Shown piece after piece: positions 18,543 to 27,534 of a stretch of DNA of 64,000 nt. Position numbers and translations under genes: made by a program. Each line of letters opens with the position of its first letter. The stretch's first letter is position 1. The notes below the pieces were generated by a model. The model worked only from the letters and a program-made list of their open reading frames with translations, searched no databases and had not been told where the DNA came from. Source of the DNA: Deltaproteobacteria bacterium (GTDB taxonomy: Bacteria > Myxococcota_A > Polyangia > Polyangiales > Polyangiaceae); contig JACRCQ010000027.1 in NCBI GenBank assembly GCA_016218915.1, positions 25,615 to 89,614 on the forward strand. The letters are read 5' to 3'.

Positions 18543-20486
18543 TCAGGGAGCAGCAGGCTGGTCAGCCGCTTGCTTGGTGATGTTGAACTCGACGCGGCGG
18601 TTCTTCTGGCGACCCGGGGCGGTCTTGTTGTCGGCGATCGGCTTCTCCTGACCGTAGCCGGCAGCGGTCATGCGGTTGGCAGTGACGCCCTTGGTCTCGA
18701 GGTACTTCATGCACGCCTCGGCGCGCTTCTTGGAGAGCTCCTTGTTGTGATCCTTGTTGCCGCGGTCGTCGGTGTGCCCACCGATCTCGATCTGCTGGAT
18801 CTTGATGTTGTGGGTCATCAGGGACGCGACTGCGTCGAGGATGGCGAAGGACTTTCCGCCCGTGATCTTGTCGCTATCGGTCGCGAATTCGATCGTGCCC
18901 TTGATCTCGAGCTTGTCGGCCTTCTGCTCGACGAGCGTGGGCTTGTTGTCCGGACAACCGTCGTCGTCCTGGAAGCCGTTGAAGTTCTCGGGCTGCGTCG
19001 GGCACTTGTCCAGACGATCCGGGATGCCGTCCTTGTCCTTGTCGGTCTCGGGGCAGCCGTTGTTCTCCTTGGAGCCGGGCACGTCGACGCACTGGTCCTC
19101 GTTGTCGAGCACGCCGTCGCCGTCGTTATCCGGATCCGGGCAGCCGTCCTCGTCCTCGAACCCGTCGGTGTCCTCCGGCTTGTCCGGGCACTTGTCGACC
19201 ACGTCGGGCACGCCGTCCTTGTCGGAGTCGGGGCAGCCGTAGTGCTTGCTGCCCTTGACGCGGATCACGTCGCCGCCAGCATCCGGGCACTTGTCATCAG
19301 CATCCGGGATGCCGTCCTTGTCCTTGTCGGGGATGTCGTCCGGACATCCATCGGAGTCCTGGAACCCGTTGACCGTCTCGGGCTGGTTCGGACACTTGTC
19401 GTGCTCGTCCGGAATCGTGTCTCCATCGTTGTCCGGATCAGGACACCCGTCGTCGTCCTGGAAGTTGTCGATGTCCTCCGGAATCGTCGGGCACTGATCC
19501 TTGTCGTCCGCCAGCCCGTCGCCGTCCTGGTCCCCCACCTCGTGGATGTACATCAGGCCCAGGAATCCGCGGAACGTGGGTACGCCCACGCCCTGGATCA
19601 CGCCAGCGCCGCCGCCGAGCGTGAACTCGAACTTGGACTGCATCGGCTTGACGCGAATGGCCGGATCGATCTCGAGGGTGTTGGTGCCGTTCTTGGAGCT
19701 GAACTTCGTGGCCCCGAAGCCTTCGACGATCGCACGGAAAATCGGGCTGAACGCGTAGCCCACCCCGACGCCGTACCGGAACTCCGGGCCCAGCGTGGTG
19801 GAGCCGAGCGTTGCGTCTTGTCGGTACAGGCCGGCTACGTTGCCGCCGGCCGTGAAGGCGCCGAGCTTGATGTCAGCGATGCCCCGGCCGCCAACCACGA
19901 CCGAGCTGTCACCGATGTATTTGTCCTTTGCGGTTGCATGGCCGACCGGCGCTGTCATGAAAAGCGCGCCGCCGAGCACCAGGGGCGATTCAAGACCGCC
20001 GAGCAGACGGAATTTGCCCTCGAGGTAGGGGTCGCCCAGACCGGCGCCGGTGAGCTTGTCCTTGGGGGGCAGCCCGGTCTTGACGTCGATGCCTTCGCCG
20101 TTCACGTAAGCGAACGGAACGCGAAGGCCGATCTGAAGCCGGTCAAACGGCGTGAACGACGCCAGCAGGTCAGCGCCGATCATGTCCTTGATGACGCCGA
20201 TGTCCCGCGGCTGCGTGGCGTTCGGCGACGAGCAGTCGTCCTTGGACCGGCAGCTTCGGACCATGAACGGATTGTTGGAGTAGTTCCCATACAGCCCGAT
20301 CGACCAGGCCTTCTTGCCGGTAATGCGCGCGCCCTCCACGGTGATGAAGTTGCGCGGACCGGGCGCCGGGGCAAAACGCTGGACCGAAAATTCGCCGGAC
20401 TGGGCGTCCTGGGCGTTCGCCGGTCCGGACGACAGCACACAGGCCAGCCCGAGCGAGCCAATGAGAGAGAGCGTGCGCAGTCTCAT
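18543..20486 (-). CDS. OmpA-family outer-membrane protein with thrombospondin type-3 repeats
   Basis: 647 residues. The signal peptide ends in PANA, cut before QDAQ. The N-terminal half (about 30-330) has alternating hydrophobic strands consistent with a beta-barrel. Residues about 335-510 are a run of Asp-rich calcium-binding TSP3 units of the form DxDxDGxxDxxDxCPxxPE (at least eight). The C-terminal domain is OmpA/Pal-like, with IEIGGHTDDRG and a ...NRRVEFNI end, which binds peptidoglycan. Typical roles are tethering the outer membrane to the wall. The ATG at 20486 is preceded by AAGGAGATC at a good distance, which decides the start; the frame is open for a further 51 codons without protein character. 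Divergent from the zinc-ribbon kinase gene, 159 bp away. Confidence 0.95.
   Translation of the reverse strand: MRLRTLSLIGSLGLACVLSSGPANAQDAQSGEFSVQRFAPAPGPRNFITVEGARITGKKAWSIGLYGNYSNNPFMVRSCRSKDDCSSPNATQPRDIGVIKDMIGADLLASFTPFDRLQIGLRVPFAYVNGEGIDVKTGLPPKDKLTGAGLGDPYLEGKFRLLGGLESPLVLGGALFMTAPVGHATAKDKYIGDSSVVVGGRGIADIKLGAFTAGGNVAGLYRQDATLGSTTLGPEFRYGVGVGYAFSPIFRAIVEGFGATKFSSKNGTNTLEIDPAIRVKPMQSKFEFTLGGGAGVIQGVGVPTFRGFLGLMYIHEVGDQDGDGLADDKDQCPTIPEDIDNFQDDDGCPDPDNDGDTIPDEHDKCPNQPETVNGFQDSDGCPDDIPDKDKDGIPDADDKCPDAGGDVIRVKGSKHYGCPDSDKDGVPDVVDKCPDKPEDTDGFEDEDGCPDPDNDGDGVLDNEDQCVDVPGSKENNGCPETDKDKDGIPDRLDKCPTQPENFNGFQDDDGCPDNKPTLVEQKADKLEIKGTIEFATDSDKITGGKSFAILDAVASLMTHNIKIQQIEIGGHTDDRGNKDHNKELSKKRAEACMKYLETKGVTANRMTAAGYGQEKPIADNKTAPGRQKNRRVEFNITKQAADQPAAP
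18946..19520 (-). repeat. Asp-rich calcium-binding TSP3 repeat block in coding DNA
   Basis: This part of the OmpA-like gene encodes repeating DxDxDG/CP units. The reverse strand therefore reads as a long open frame rich in Ser/Gly/Leu, which is not a gene. Confidence 0.8.
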
Positions 20487-20645
20487 CAACGGAGATCTCC
20501 TTGTGTTCACGCGAAACGAGTCCGGAAGCCGCTTGCTTCGGCAATCCGGGCGGGTAGCAGGCTCGCATGAACGGACCCACCCGATCAACACCTCTGAACA
20601 ACCGAACCGCCCGTTGTCTGCCAGATGCCTGGGCCACAACCTGCT

Positions 20646-21809
20646 ATGCTCGCCCGCGTGGCGGTTTGTGCTGGATGCCTCAGTGTTTTTCCCTCAGAGG
20701 GGAAATTCTGCCCGAAATGCGGGGCACCGACGCCTGCGCAGGCCATCCAGTCCTCTTCTGGCTCAGGAATGCGCTTTGACCTGGGCTGGGGACAAGTCAT
20801 CGTCGGCGACCTCATCGGCGAGGGCGGCATGGGGACGGTCTACCGCGGGTGGCTCTACTACAACCCGCAAGGCCCCAGGGCAGGCACGCCGCCTCACCAG
20901 GTCGCGATCAAGATCCTCCATCCACTGCTCACCGCCCGTCCCTACGTCCGCCAGCTTTTCGTGGGTGAAGCCAACGCACTGCGTCGGCTCTCCCACCCCA
21001 ACATCGTCAGGTTCTTCGAGCTCGTGGAACCCCCCGGCGGCCTTGCCATCGTCATCGAGCTGGTCGAAGGCGAGTCGCTCGACAAGGTCATCACGCGCAA
21101 TGTGAAGAAGCGGACTCCTGGGGGCCTGCCCTGCCTGCCGTTTGCGAGAGCCTGGCACTATTTCCAGCAGCTGCTCGGCGCTCTGGCTGCAACCCACGAG
21201 CTGGGCATCGTCCATCGCGACGTCAAACCCGCGAATCTGCTCCTTCGAATCGATGGGTTGGCCAAGCTGACCGACTTTGGCATCGCGCGTCTTCCGGCAG
21301 ATGTTGCTCAGCGCAGCGGCGGCATGCAGCCGGGCACAGGCGCCTACATGTCGCCGGAGCAGGTGCTGGGTCGAGATCTCGACGGACGCTCGGACTTGTA
21401 CAGCGCGGCCATCGTTCTGTACGAGATGATCACGGGCATCACGCCGTTCGACGAGGAGGGGCGCAGCGAGCTGATGGTACGGGCGGCGCAAGTAGAAGAT
21501 GTGCCCCAACCTGCCACGCGGTTGATCCCTCAGGCCCCGCCCGTGCTCGATATGCTGTTCGCGCGAGCGCTCGCCAAGGAGCCGGCCCATCGTTTTCAGT
21601 CCGCCATCGAGCTCGGCAACGCGTTCAGGACCGCGCTCGGGTTGCCGGACACGAGCGGCTGGCGTGCCCAGCAGAATTTCGCCAAACACGCAACCGGCAT
21701 CGTGGCCCAGGTCGGAGCAAGGCCGATCACCAAGGGGCGGACCCAGCCGATCCCGGTCGTGCAGGAGCAGGATCTGCGCGATGCCGTCGCAGGCGCGTAT
21801 CGATCGTAA
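20646..21809 (+). CDS. Ser/Thr protein kinase with N-terminal zinc ribbon
   Basis: 387 residues. A four-cysteine zinc ribbon opens the protein (Cys8, Cys11, Cys22, Cys25 in CAGC and CPKC). The kinase domain has glycine loop GEGGMG, VAIKIL lysine, HRDVKPANLLL catalytic loop, DFGIAR and MSPEQ. The C-terminal tail has no membrane segment, so it is a cytosolic kinase. A zinc ribbon next to a Hanks kinase is often seen in myxobacteria, perhaps to bind nucleic acid or a partner protein. The start ATG 20646 puts the first cysteine pair near the N-terminus; an in-frame start seven codons upstream is possible. It is divergent from the OmpA/TSP3 gene and followed by an outer-membrane protein gene. Confidence 0.93.
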   Translation: MLARVAVCAGCLSVFPSEGKFCPKCGAPTPAQAIQSSSGSGMRFDLGWGQVIVGDLIGEGGMGTVYRGWLYYNPQGPRAGTPPHQVAIKILHPLLTARPYVRQLFVGEANALRRLSHPNIVRFFELVEPPGGLAIVIELVEGESLDKVITRNVKKRTPGGLPCLPFARAWHYFQQLLGALAATHELGIVHRDVKPANLLLRIDGLAKLTDFGIARLPADVAQRSGGMQPGTGAYMSPEQVLGRDLDGRSDLYSAAIVLYEMITGITPFDEEGRSELMVRAAQVEDVPQPATRLIPQAPPVLDMLFARALAKEPAHRFQSAIELGNAFRTALGLPDTSGWRAQQNFAKHATGIVAQVGARPITKGRTQPIPVVQEQDLRDAVAGAYRS

Positions 21810-21843
21810 CGGCCGCAACGCACGATCCCGAATTCCTTGGCGC

Positions 21844-21884
21844 TCGGGCTTGGCCTCGGGCTGGACTCGGGCTTGGGCTCGGGC
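21844..21884. repeat. TCGGGC repeated at 11-12 bp spacing
   Basis: TCGGGC occurs at 21844, 21856, 21867 and 21879 in the gap between the zinc-ribbon kinase and the outer-membrane protein gene. The steps of 12, 11 and 12 bp put the motif on nearly the same face of the helix, which could mark a cooperative protein-binding site, or may be an old tandem duplication. Confidence 0.4.
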
Positions 21885-22005
21885 ACGAGCAAGCGGAGAC
21901 GTAGAGAAACTCACGGGGGGATCCGATCTGCCACATGGAAGGTCTTGCCGCCGAAGGGCCCACCGTGCGAGGGTCGCGCCGGCAATGTCCGAGGAGAGTC
22001 CGTCG

Positions 22006-24120
22006 ATGCGCTTTGTTCGTTGCGCCGCTGCAGCGCTGCCCGTCTTGCTTTTTCCGGCAATCGCGCTGGCCCAGCCCGAGCCCAAAGCCCCGCCGACGAC
22101 CGGCACGGCTGCGGCGCCAGCCCCAACGGCTGCTGAGCCTGCGCCAACCGACGCGCCCCCAGCGACCACCGGCACTGCGCTGCCCCCTGCCCCGCCCCCC
22201 CCCGCGCCTACTGGGACCGGGCGTCCGGCGCTGATCCCCTCTGGAGCGATCAACCCGAGCATGTTGCCCAGCAAGGGCACTCCGATCACCACGACCGCAG
22301 CCGACGGCGGGCGAGATCTCGAGCGTTCGCGCGCCGAGATCGGCGCAAAGCCGTCAGATGTCTTTGCCGAAGACTGGTGGAACTTCTCCCGTCCGATCCT
22401 GGAGCTCCACGGCTACTTCCGCATGCGCGCGGAGCTGTTCCACAACTTCTCGCTCGGACGTCACGACACCACCACCTCAGCGCTCTGGCCTCAGCCTGCG
22501 GACCACACCTACGCCGACTGGGTTTCCAGCTCGCGCAGCACCTCGGGACACACGGTGCCCTATTGCGGAAGCCCGATGTACCCGGGTGGCATCAACTGCG
22601 AAGACAAGACGCAGTCCATGGCGAACATCCGGTTCCGGCTCAACCCGGAGCTGCACATCAGCGACAACCTTCGGATCATGAGCCAGGTCGACATGCTCGA
22701 CAACCTCGTGATGGGCTCCACGCCCGAGGGCTACGCCAACACGCCCAACCCGAACGATCCATCCGCTGTGAACACGGGCTACTGGCGCACGAGCAACTCC
22801 GGCTACGTGCCGATCGGCGCCTTCTCCAACACCCAGGTCGAACCGACAGCTGGGCAGAACAGCTACAGGAACTCGATCGCGGTCAAGCGCGTCTGGGGCG
22901 AGTATGTCACGCCGATCGGACAGTTCCGCTTTGGTCGCATGCCTGACCACTGGGGTCTGGGCATGGTGCACAACTCCGGCGACACCTACGACTCGGACTA
23001 CCAGTCCACGGTCGACCGGATCATGTTCACCACCCTGGTCAAGCCGCTCGACCTGTATGTGGGCGGCGCCTGGGACTTCCCCAACGAAGGGGCGACCAGC
23101 GCGAATACCAACAGCCAGCAGGGGCAGCCTTACGACGTCGCGCAGAACGACGACGTGAACCAGTACTCGCTGATCCTGGCGCGAAGGCGCAACCCCACGC
23201 TGCAGCGCATGGATCTCGCGCAGGGCGATGTGGTGGTCAACGGCGGCATGTACCTGTCGTTCCGTAACCAGTTCCTTGCAAACGATCGGACATCTTCCAA
23301 CACGGGCAACGCACAGGACCTCGGAGCCAACAACGACGCCATCCGGACCGGTTACGAGCGCCGCGCCTACTCGGCGTGGACGCCTGACCTGTGGCTGCAG
23401 CTTCTCTACAAGAAGTTCAGGTTCGAGGCCGAAGGCGTGGCCATTGCCGGCTCTGCAGAATCGCTGCCCGGGGCTGCGTATCGCAACACGATCGACACCA
23501 CGAACAACGGGTACAAATTCCGGCAGTACGGCTTTAGCAGCCAGGCCGAGCTCAAAGCGGTCGAGGATCGGCTCCGTCTGAACTTCGGAACCGGCTGGGC
23601 ATCGGGCGATCCGGAATCAGGGCTGCTCACTGCTGGCAACAACGGCTTCGAGGCGCACCCCAACAGCAACAAGCGCACCTACAAGCAGTTCAGGTTCAAC
23701 CCGAATTACCGCGTCGACCTGATCATGTTCCGCCACATCCTCAACCGGGTGCAAGGCGCCTACTACTTCCGTCCGTCGGTCGACTACGACTTTTCGCGCA
23801 ACCCCAACGGGCAGCGCCTCGGTGGCGGCGCAGCGATCATCTGGAGCCGCGCCAGCGAGTTCGTCCAGACCCCAGGCCATCGCCGCGACCTCGGCGTGGA
23901 GATCGACCTGTCGATCTACTACCAGTCCAAGGACGGGTCGCTGAACGACGACCCGGACAAGATGGGCGGGTTCTTCACCATGCTCCAGTACGGTGTGCTC
24001 TTCCCGCTGAACGGGATGGACAACATGGGGAAAGACAAGGACGAAGCTGCGAGGCAGGGCATTGGGCTCAGCACCTCGGCTGCGCAGACCCTTCGTTGGT
24101 ACGCTGGCATTCTGTTCTAG
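22006..24120 (+). CDS. Probable outer-membrane beta-barrel protein (resembles TIGR04551-type myxococcal proteins)
   Basis: 704 residues: signal peptide cut after FPAIALA, a Pro/Ala/Thr-rich stretch of about 70 residues, then a domain full of alternating polar/aromatic strands (LELHGYFRMRAELFHNF, NIRFRLNPELHISDNLRI, FRFGRMPDHWGLGM) that ends in a typical barrel-terminal strand, WYAGILF, with a final Phe. Such endings are recognised by the BAM machinery. I recall a myxococcal family (TIGR04551) with the same Pro-rich N-terminus, but this is from memory. The start at 22006 is favoured over one seven codons upstream because of the GAGGAG before it. Asparagine/aspartate-rich loops and a porin- or alginate-export-like look suggest transport; the substrate is unknown. 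Confidence 0.85.
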   Translation: MRFVRCAAAALPVLLFPAIALAQPEPKAPPTTGTAAAPAPTAAEPAPTDAPPATTGTALPPAPPPPAPTGTGRPALIPSGAINPSMLPSKGTPITTTAADGGRDLERSRAEIGAKPSDVFAEDWWNFSRPILELHGYFRMRAELFHNFSLGRHDTTTSALWPQPADHTYADWVSSSRSTSGHTVPYCGSPMYPGGINCEDKTQSMANIRFRLNPELHISDNLRIMSQVDMLDNLVMGSTPEGYANTPNPNDPSAVNTGYWRTSNSGYVPIGAFSNTQVEPTAGQNSYRNSIAVKRVWGEYVTPIGQFRFGRMPDHWGLGMVHNSGDTYDSDYQSTVDRIMFTTLVKPLDLYVGGAWDFPNEGATSANTNSQQGQPYDVAQNDDVNQYSLILARRRNPTLQRMDLAQGDVVVNGGMYLSFRNQFLANDRTSSNTGNAQDLGANNDAIRTGYERRAYSAWTPDLWLQLLYKKFRFEAEGVAIAGSAESLPGAAYRNTIDTTNNGYKFRQYGFSSQAELKAVEDRLRLNFGTGWASGDPESGLLTAGNNGFEAHPNSNKRTYKQFRFNPNYRVDLIMFRHILNRVQGAYYFRPSVDYDFSRNPNGQRLGGGAAIIWSRASEFVQTPGHRRDLGVEIDLSIYYQSKDGSLNDDPDKMGGFFTMLQYGVLFPLNGMDNMGKDKDEAARQGIGLSTSAAQTLRWYAGILF

Positions 24121-24161
24121 CGGCCGCTTGACCCGGGTTCGGGTTGCGCCACACTTGATGA

Positions 24162-24587
24162 ATGCGGTGCCCGCACGATGGCGATCCATCGGTGGTGCAC
24201 GCCTGGGGCGCGGCAGCGATCGTGTGTGCGGCGATCGCGCTCGCTGGCTGTATCCCTACCGCTTCGGGACTCACGTACGCCTACGTGCCGGGGCGACGGC
24301 CGACCAAGCTGGTGGACCTCGAGCATCTCGGCCAGCCCCCTGCGGGCGCGCCTATGTGCTTGCCTGGCGAGACCGGCTGCATCGAGACCGGATGGGGACC
24401 AGGTTGGGACATCGACAAGGGGCGCGAAGGTCAGCTGAAGTACCGTCACATGGCTGACAACCGACGGTCGCACGAGCTGGGCGAGCGAGCCACGCAGCGC
24501 AAGAACCCGCGTGGGGAGCCGTGCACGGTCTACTGGGAGAACGACGAGGACCTGGGCAGCGCACCTGTGGGGAGCTGCGGGCCGTAG
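24162..24587 (+). CDS. Small lipoprotein, Cys-containing, unknown function
   Basis: 141 residues. The signal sequence ends in AIALAGC, a good lipobox, and the mature part (about 110 residues) carries further cysteines in MCLPGETGCIETGWGPGWD and PCTVYWEND. No family is recognised. The first ATG (24162) gives an unusually acidic tail before the hydrophobic core; GTG codons at 24192 or 24195 would give a more normal signal peptide. It lies 41 bp after the outer-membrane barrel gene on the same strand, so the two are likely one transcript and the lipoprotein may accompany the barrel. It ends 7 bp from the convergent gene. Confidence 0.72.
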   Translation: MRCPHDGDPSVVHAWGAAAIVCAAIALAGCIPTASGLTYAYVPGRRPTKLVDLEHLGQPPAGAPMCLPGETGCIETGWGPGWDIDKGREGQLKYRHMADNRRSHELGERATQRKNPRGEPCTVYWENDEDLGSAPVGSCGP

Positions 24588-24594
24588 CGGCGGT

Positions 24595-25386
24595 CTACGG
24601 CTCCTTTTCCTTCAATTCGATGAGCGCGGTCACGCCGACCGGATCATTGGACGGCGTGCCCACCGGCTGGTTCTCGATCACCTTGGTGATGCAGCGCACG
24701 ACCTTGGGCGGGATGTTGCGCGCACTTGCCACGATGAGCCCTTCGGCCCGTCCGCGCGCTCGCACCAGGAACATCAGCTTCAGCCGCGCGCTCTGGGACT
24801 TGAGCCCGCCCTCGTCGACCACGCAATCGGCCATCTTCTTCGCGAGCTTCTTGAGCGAGCCTTGCGCGCGCCCCACAGCGCCGTTCTCGAACGATACGCT
24901 CACCACGCGCGCCTTGTACCCACCGCTGGTCTCGCCGTCGTCGCCGCCATCCTCGTCTTCTCCGGCATCGGACGCCCCTGCGCCTGCGTCCGACTCAGGC
25001 TCGGGTCCGTGCAGCATGCCGAGCTCCTCGGCGAGCGTGCGCGTGTCGACGAGGATATGGAGCGGCGGGTCGAGCTCTTCCGGCGCCAGGCAACGCTCTT
25101 TGCCTGAGTGGCCGTCGACTTCCTTGCCGTAGTAGCAGGTCAGCCCGGCGTTCGAGGCAGCCGGCGCAGGGGCCGCAGGAGCGCTGGCGTGGGGACGAGG
25201 CGCGCGAGCATCCACGGCTGCGACGCCGGCGTCGCGCGCGGTGTGCCCCTTGCGACGCTTCTTGCGTTCAGCGTTCGCGTCAGGAGCGCAGAGAAACGAT
25301 GCGATCAACAGGGCGGCGACTGCGCCGAGGCCAAGGGCGGCTGCGGTTCTGCTTCGATACGACAACACGACTGCGATGTGCTCCAT
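24595..25386 (-). CDS. Secreted protein with AgmX/PglI-like C-terminal domain
   Basis: 263 residues. A long signal peptide ends in PDANA. A basic and then Ala/Pro-rich stretch leads to a middle region with acidic repeats (DAGEDEDGGDDGE). The C-terminal 90 residues (KLAKKMADCVVDEGG ... VVRCITKVIENQPVG) have the pattern of a small domain frequent in myxobacterial gliding and surface proteins (AgmX/PglI type), in which two cysteines flank a strand-helix core. The match is by eye and could be wrong. The gene is divergent from glmM with 107 bp between them, and ends 7 bp from the convergent small lipoprotein gene. Confidence 0.78.
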   Translation of the reverse strand: MEHIAVVLSYRSRTAAALGLGAVAALLIASFLCAPDANAERKKRRKGHTARDAGVAAVDARAPRPHASAPAAPAPAASNAGLTCYYGKEVDGHSGKERCLAPEELDPPLHILVDTRTLAEELGMLHGPEPESDAGAGASDAGEDEDGGDDGETSGGYKARVVSVSFENGAVGRAQGSLKKLAKKMADCVVDEGGLKSQSARLKLMFLVRARGRAEGLIVASARNIPPKVVRCITKVIENQPVGTPSNDPVGVTALIELKEKEP

Positions 25387-25493
25387 CCGGCCCGAGGGCC
25401 GGGTCCATGGATTGTCTTGGCGGGCTCGCCCCGCAAGACTAGGTTGGCAACGCCATGATACGCAACCCTGCCCCCTCCACCCCTCCGAGCGGA

Positions 25494-26864
25494 ATGCGGG
25501 AATTGTTTGGCACCGACGGCATCCGCGGCGTTGCCAACGAGCACCCGATGACGCCCGAGCTCGCTCTGCGGCTCGGCCGCGCCATTGCCTTTGTCGCTGG
25601 CCGCGGCAAGCACCGACGCTGCCGCGTGGTCATCGGCAAGGACACGCGTCTTTCGGGCTACATGCTCGAGACCGCGCTCGCCTCTGGCATCTGCGCCATG
25701 GGAGGCAACGTCATGCTCTCCGGGCCGATTCCCACTCCGGCCGTTGCGCACCTGACCGTGAGCATGCGCGCCGACGCAGGAGTGGTGATCTCGGCCAGCC
25801 ACAATCCGTTCCGGGACAACGGCATCAAGATCTTCGGTCCTGACGGGTTCAAGCTCCCGGACGAGCAGGAGCTGGAGATCGAGAGGCTGCTGCGCTCCAA
25901 GGACCTCGACCGCCACAACCCGACCGGCTCCGGCATCGGCTCGGCAATTCGCGTCGATGACGCGAAAGGACGCTACGTCGTCTACACCAAGCAGACGTTC
26001 CCCAAGGATCTCACCCTGGATGGCGTGAAGATCGTGATCGATGCCGCGCATGGCGCTGCCTACAAGGTGGCCCCTGCGGTGTTCTCCGAGCTCGGCGCTG
26101 ACGTCGTGACGATCGGCTGCCGTCCCAACGGCAAGAACATCAACCGCGAGTTCGGCGCGCTGTACCCGCAAAAGGCGCAGCAGGAAGTGATCGATCACTG
26201 CGCCCAGATCGGCATCACGCTCGATGGCGACGCGGACCGGGTGATCCTCATCGACGATGCTGGAAACCTGGTCGACGGCGATCAGATCATGGCGCTGTAC
26301 GCCACGCAGCAGCTCGGGCTCGATCTGCTCCCCAAGCGCTCCATGGTCGCCACGGTCATGTCCAACCTCGGCCTCGAGCGCGCGGTCGAGGCTGCTGGCG
26401 GCAAGCTCGTGCGCTCCGCGGTCGGCGATCGCTACGTCGTGGAAGAGATGCGACGCGAGGGGTACACGTTCGGCGGTGAGCAATCAGGCCACCTGATCTT
26501 CCTGGATCACGCCTCGACCGGAGACGGCATCGTCGCGGCGCTTCAGGTTCTCGCGATCATGCTCAGAAAAGGGCGTCCGCTGTCCGAGCTCGCGGCCAAG
26601 GTCATGCAGCGCGTGCCGCAGATCCTCAAGAACGTCACGCTGCCGGAGCGACGTCCGATCGATCAGATGCCCTTGCTGCGCAAGGCGATGACCCGGGTCG
26701 AGAGCGAGCTGGGTCGCAACGGACGGGTGCTCGTGCGTTGGAGCGGCACCGAGCCCAAGCTGCGCGTGATGGTCGAAGGGCCGGACGAGTCGCTCATCGC
26801 CTCCTACGCCGCTGACATGGTCGAGCAGGCGCAGCGCGACATCCCGGCCGATTCTCCCACGTGA
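25494..26864 (+). CDS. glmM: Phosphoglucosamine mutase GlmM
   Basis: This cytosolic enzyme converts glucosamine-6-phosphate to glucosamine-1-phosphate for peptidoglycan and lipopolysaccharide precursors. All family marks are present: FGTDGIRG near the start, phospho-serine loop [10 protein letters not shown], metal loop DGDADR, sugar loop GEQSGH and phosphate loop [10 protein letters not shown]. The start is taken at the ATG at 25494 because it puts the catalytic serine at residue 102, the same number as in E. coli GlmM; the ATG 13 codons upstream is less likely. Length 456 is normal. The ABC transporter ATPase gene begins 4 bp after the stop, so these housekeeping and transport genes probably share a transcript. 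Confidence 0.97.
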   Translation: MRELFGTDGIRGVANEHPMTPELALRLGRAIAFVAGRGKHRRCRVVIGKDTRLSGYMLETALASGICAMGGNVMLSGPIPTPAVAHLTVSMRADAGVVISASHNPFRDNGIKIFGPDGFKLPDEQELEIERLLRSKDLDRHNPTGSGIGSAIRVDDAKGRYVVYTKQTFPKDLTLDGVKIVIDAAHGAAYKVAPAVFSELGADVVTIGCRPNGKNINREFGALYPQKAQQEVIDHCAQIGITLDGDADRVILIDDAGNLVDGDQIMALYATQQLGLDLLPKRSMVATVMSNLGLERAVEAAGGKLVRSAVGDRYVVEEMRREGYTFGGEQSGHLIFLDHASTGDGIVAALQVLAIMLRKGRPLSELAAKVMQRVPQILKNVTLPERRPIDQMPLLRKAMTRVESELGRNGRVLVRWSGTEPKLRVMVEGPDESLIASYAADMVEQAQRDIPADSPT

Positions 26865-26868
26865 TTCC

Positions 26869-27534
26869 ATGACCGACGTCGTCGAAGCCACAGCGCTGCG
26901 CCGGACCTTCGGCGCGCGCGTCGCCCTCGAAGGCGTCGATCTCCGGGTTGCGCAGGGCGACTTCCTCGCCATCATGGGGCCATCCGGCTCCGGCAAGAGC
27001 ACGCTGCTCGGCATCATCGGCGGGCTCGATACGAGCTACCAGGGATCGCTCAAGCTCTTCGGACAAGCGACGTCGGTCCTGTCCGATCGGGAGCTGTCGC
27101 TGCTTCGCGGCAAGCGCATCGGCTTCGTCTTCCAGGCATTCTTCCTGCTGGAGCACCAGAGCGTGCTCGACAACGTCCTCGTGCCTTCCCTGTTCGTGCC
27201 GCGCACGGACGCCAAGACTGCGGCGCTGCAAGCGCTGGATCGTGTCGGGCTCGCAGACCGCGCAGCGGATCGCGTCGACACCCTCTCGGGCGGGCAACGG
27301 CAGCGCGTGGCGATTGCGCGCGCCATCGCGCACCAGCCTTCCATGCTTCTGTGCGACGAGCCCACGGGGAACCTCGACAAGGAGACCGCATCGCGCATCG
27401 TCGAGATCTTTGCTTCGCTCCATCGCGAAGGCACGACCGTGATCTGCGCGACGCACGAGGATCGTCTTGCCGAAGTGGCAACGACCACGCTCCGTCTTTC
27501 CGAAGGCCGCGTCAGCAAGGAGCAGGCGTCATGA
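26869..27534 (+). CDS. ABC transporter ATP-binding protein, LolD/MacB type
   Basis: 221 residues with Walker A GPSGSGKST, Q-loop QAFFLL, signature LSGGQRQRVAIARA, Walker B LLCDEPTG and the H-loop ATHED. The compact size and the EPTGNLD signature place it among the MacB/LolD ATPases that drive lipoprotein release or export rather than import. The next gene, encoding an FtsX-type permease, overlaps by 4 bp (ATGA), which indicates translational coupling and a two-subunit transporter. No lipoprotein-binding partner like LolC/E is adjacent, but many lipoproteins lie in this window. Confidence 0.95.
   Translation: MTDVVEATALRRTFGARVALEGVDLRVAQGDFLAIMGPSGSGKSTLLGIIGGLDTSYQGSLKLFGQATSVLSDRELSLLRGKRIGFVFQAFFLLEHQSVLDNVLVPSLFVPRTDAKTAALQALDRVGLADRAADRVDTLSGGQRQRVAIARAIAHQPSMLLCDEPTGNLDKETASRIVEIFASLHREGTTVICATHEDRLAEVATTTLRLSEGRVSKEQAS

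Noticed and set aside
18129..20570. Long plus-strand open frame (813 codons)
   Set aside because: It mirrors the Asp/Gly-rich repeats of the OmpA/TSP3 gene. High GC with no stop codons on the reverse strand creates it; there is no signal peptide or ribosome site.
20763..22292. Minus-strand open frame (509 codons)
   Set aside because: Antisense of the zinc-ribbon kinase gene and of the start of the barrel gene.
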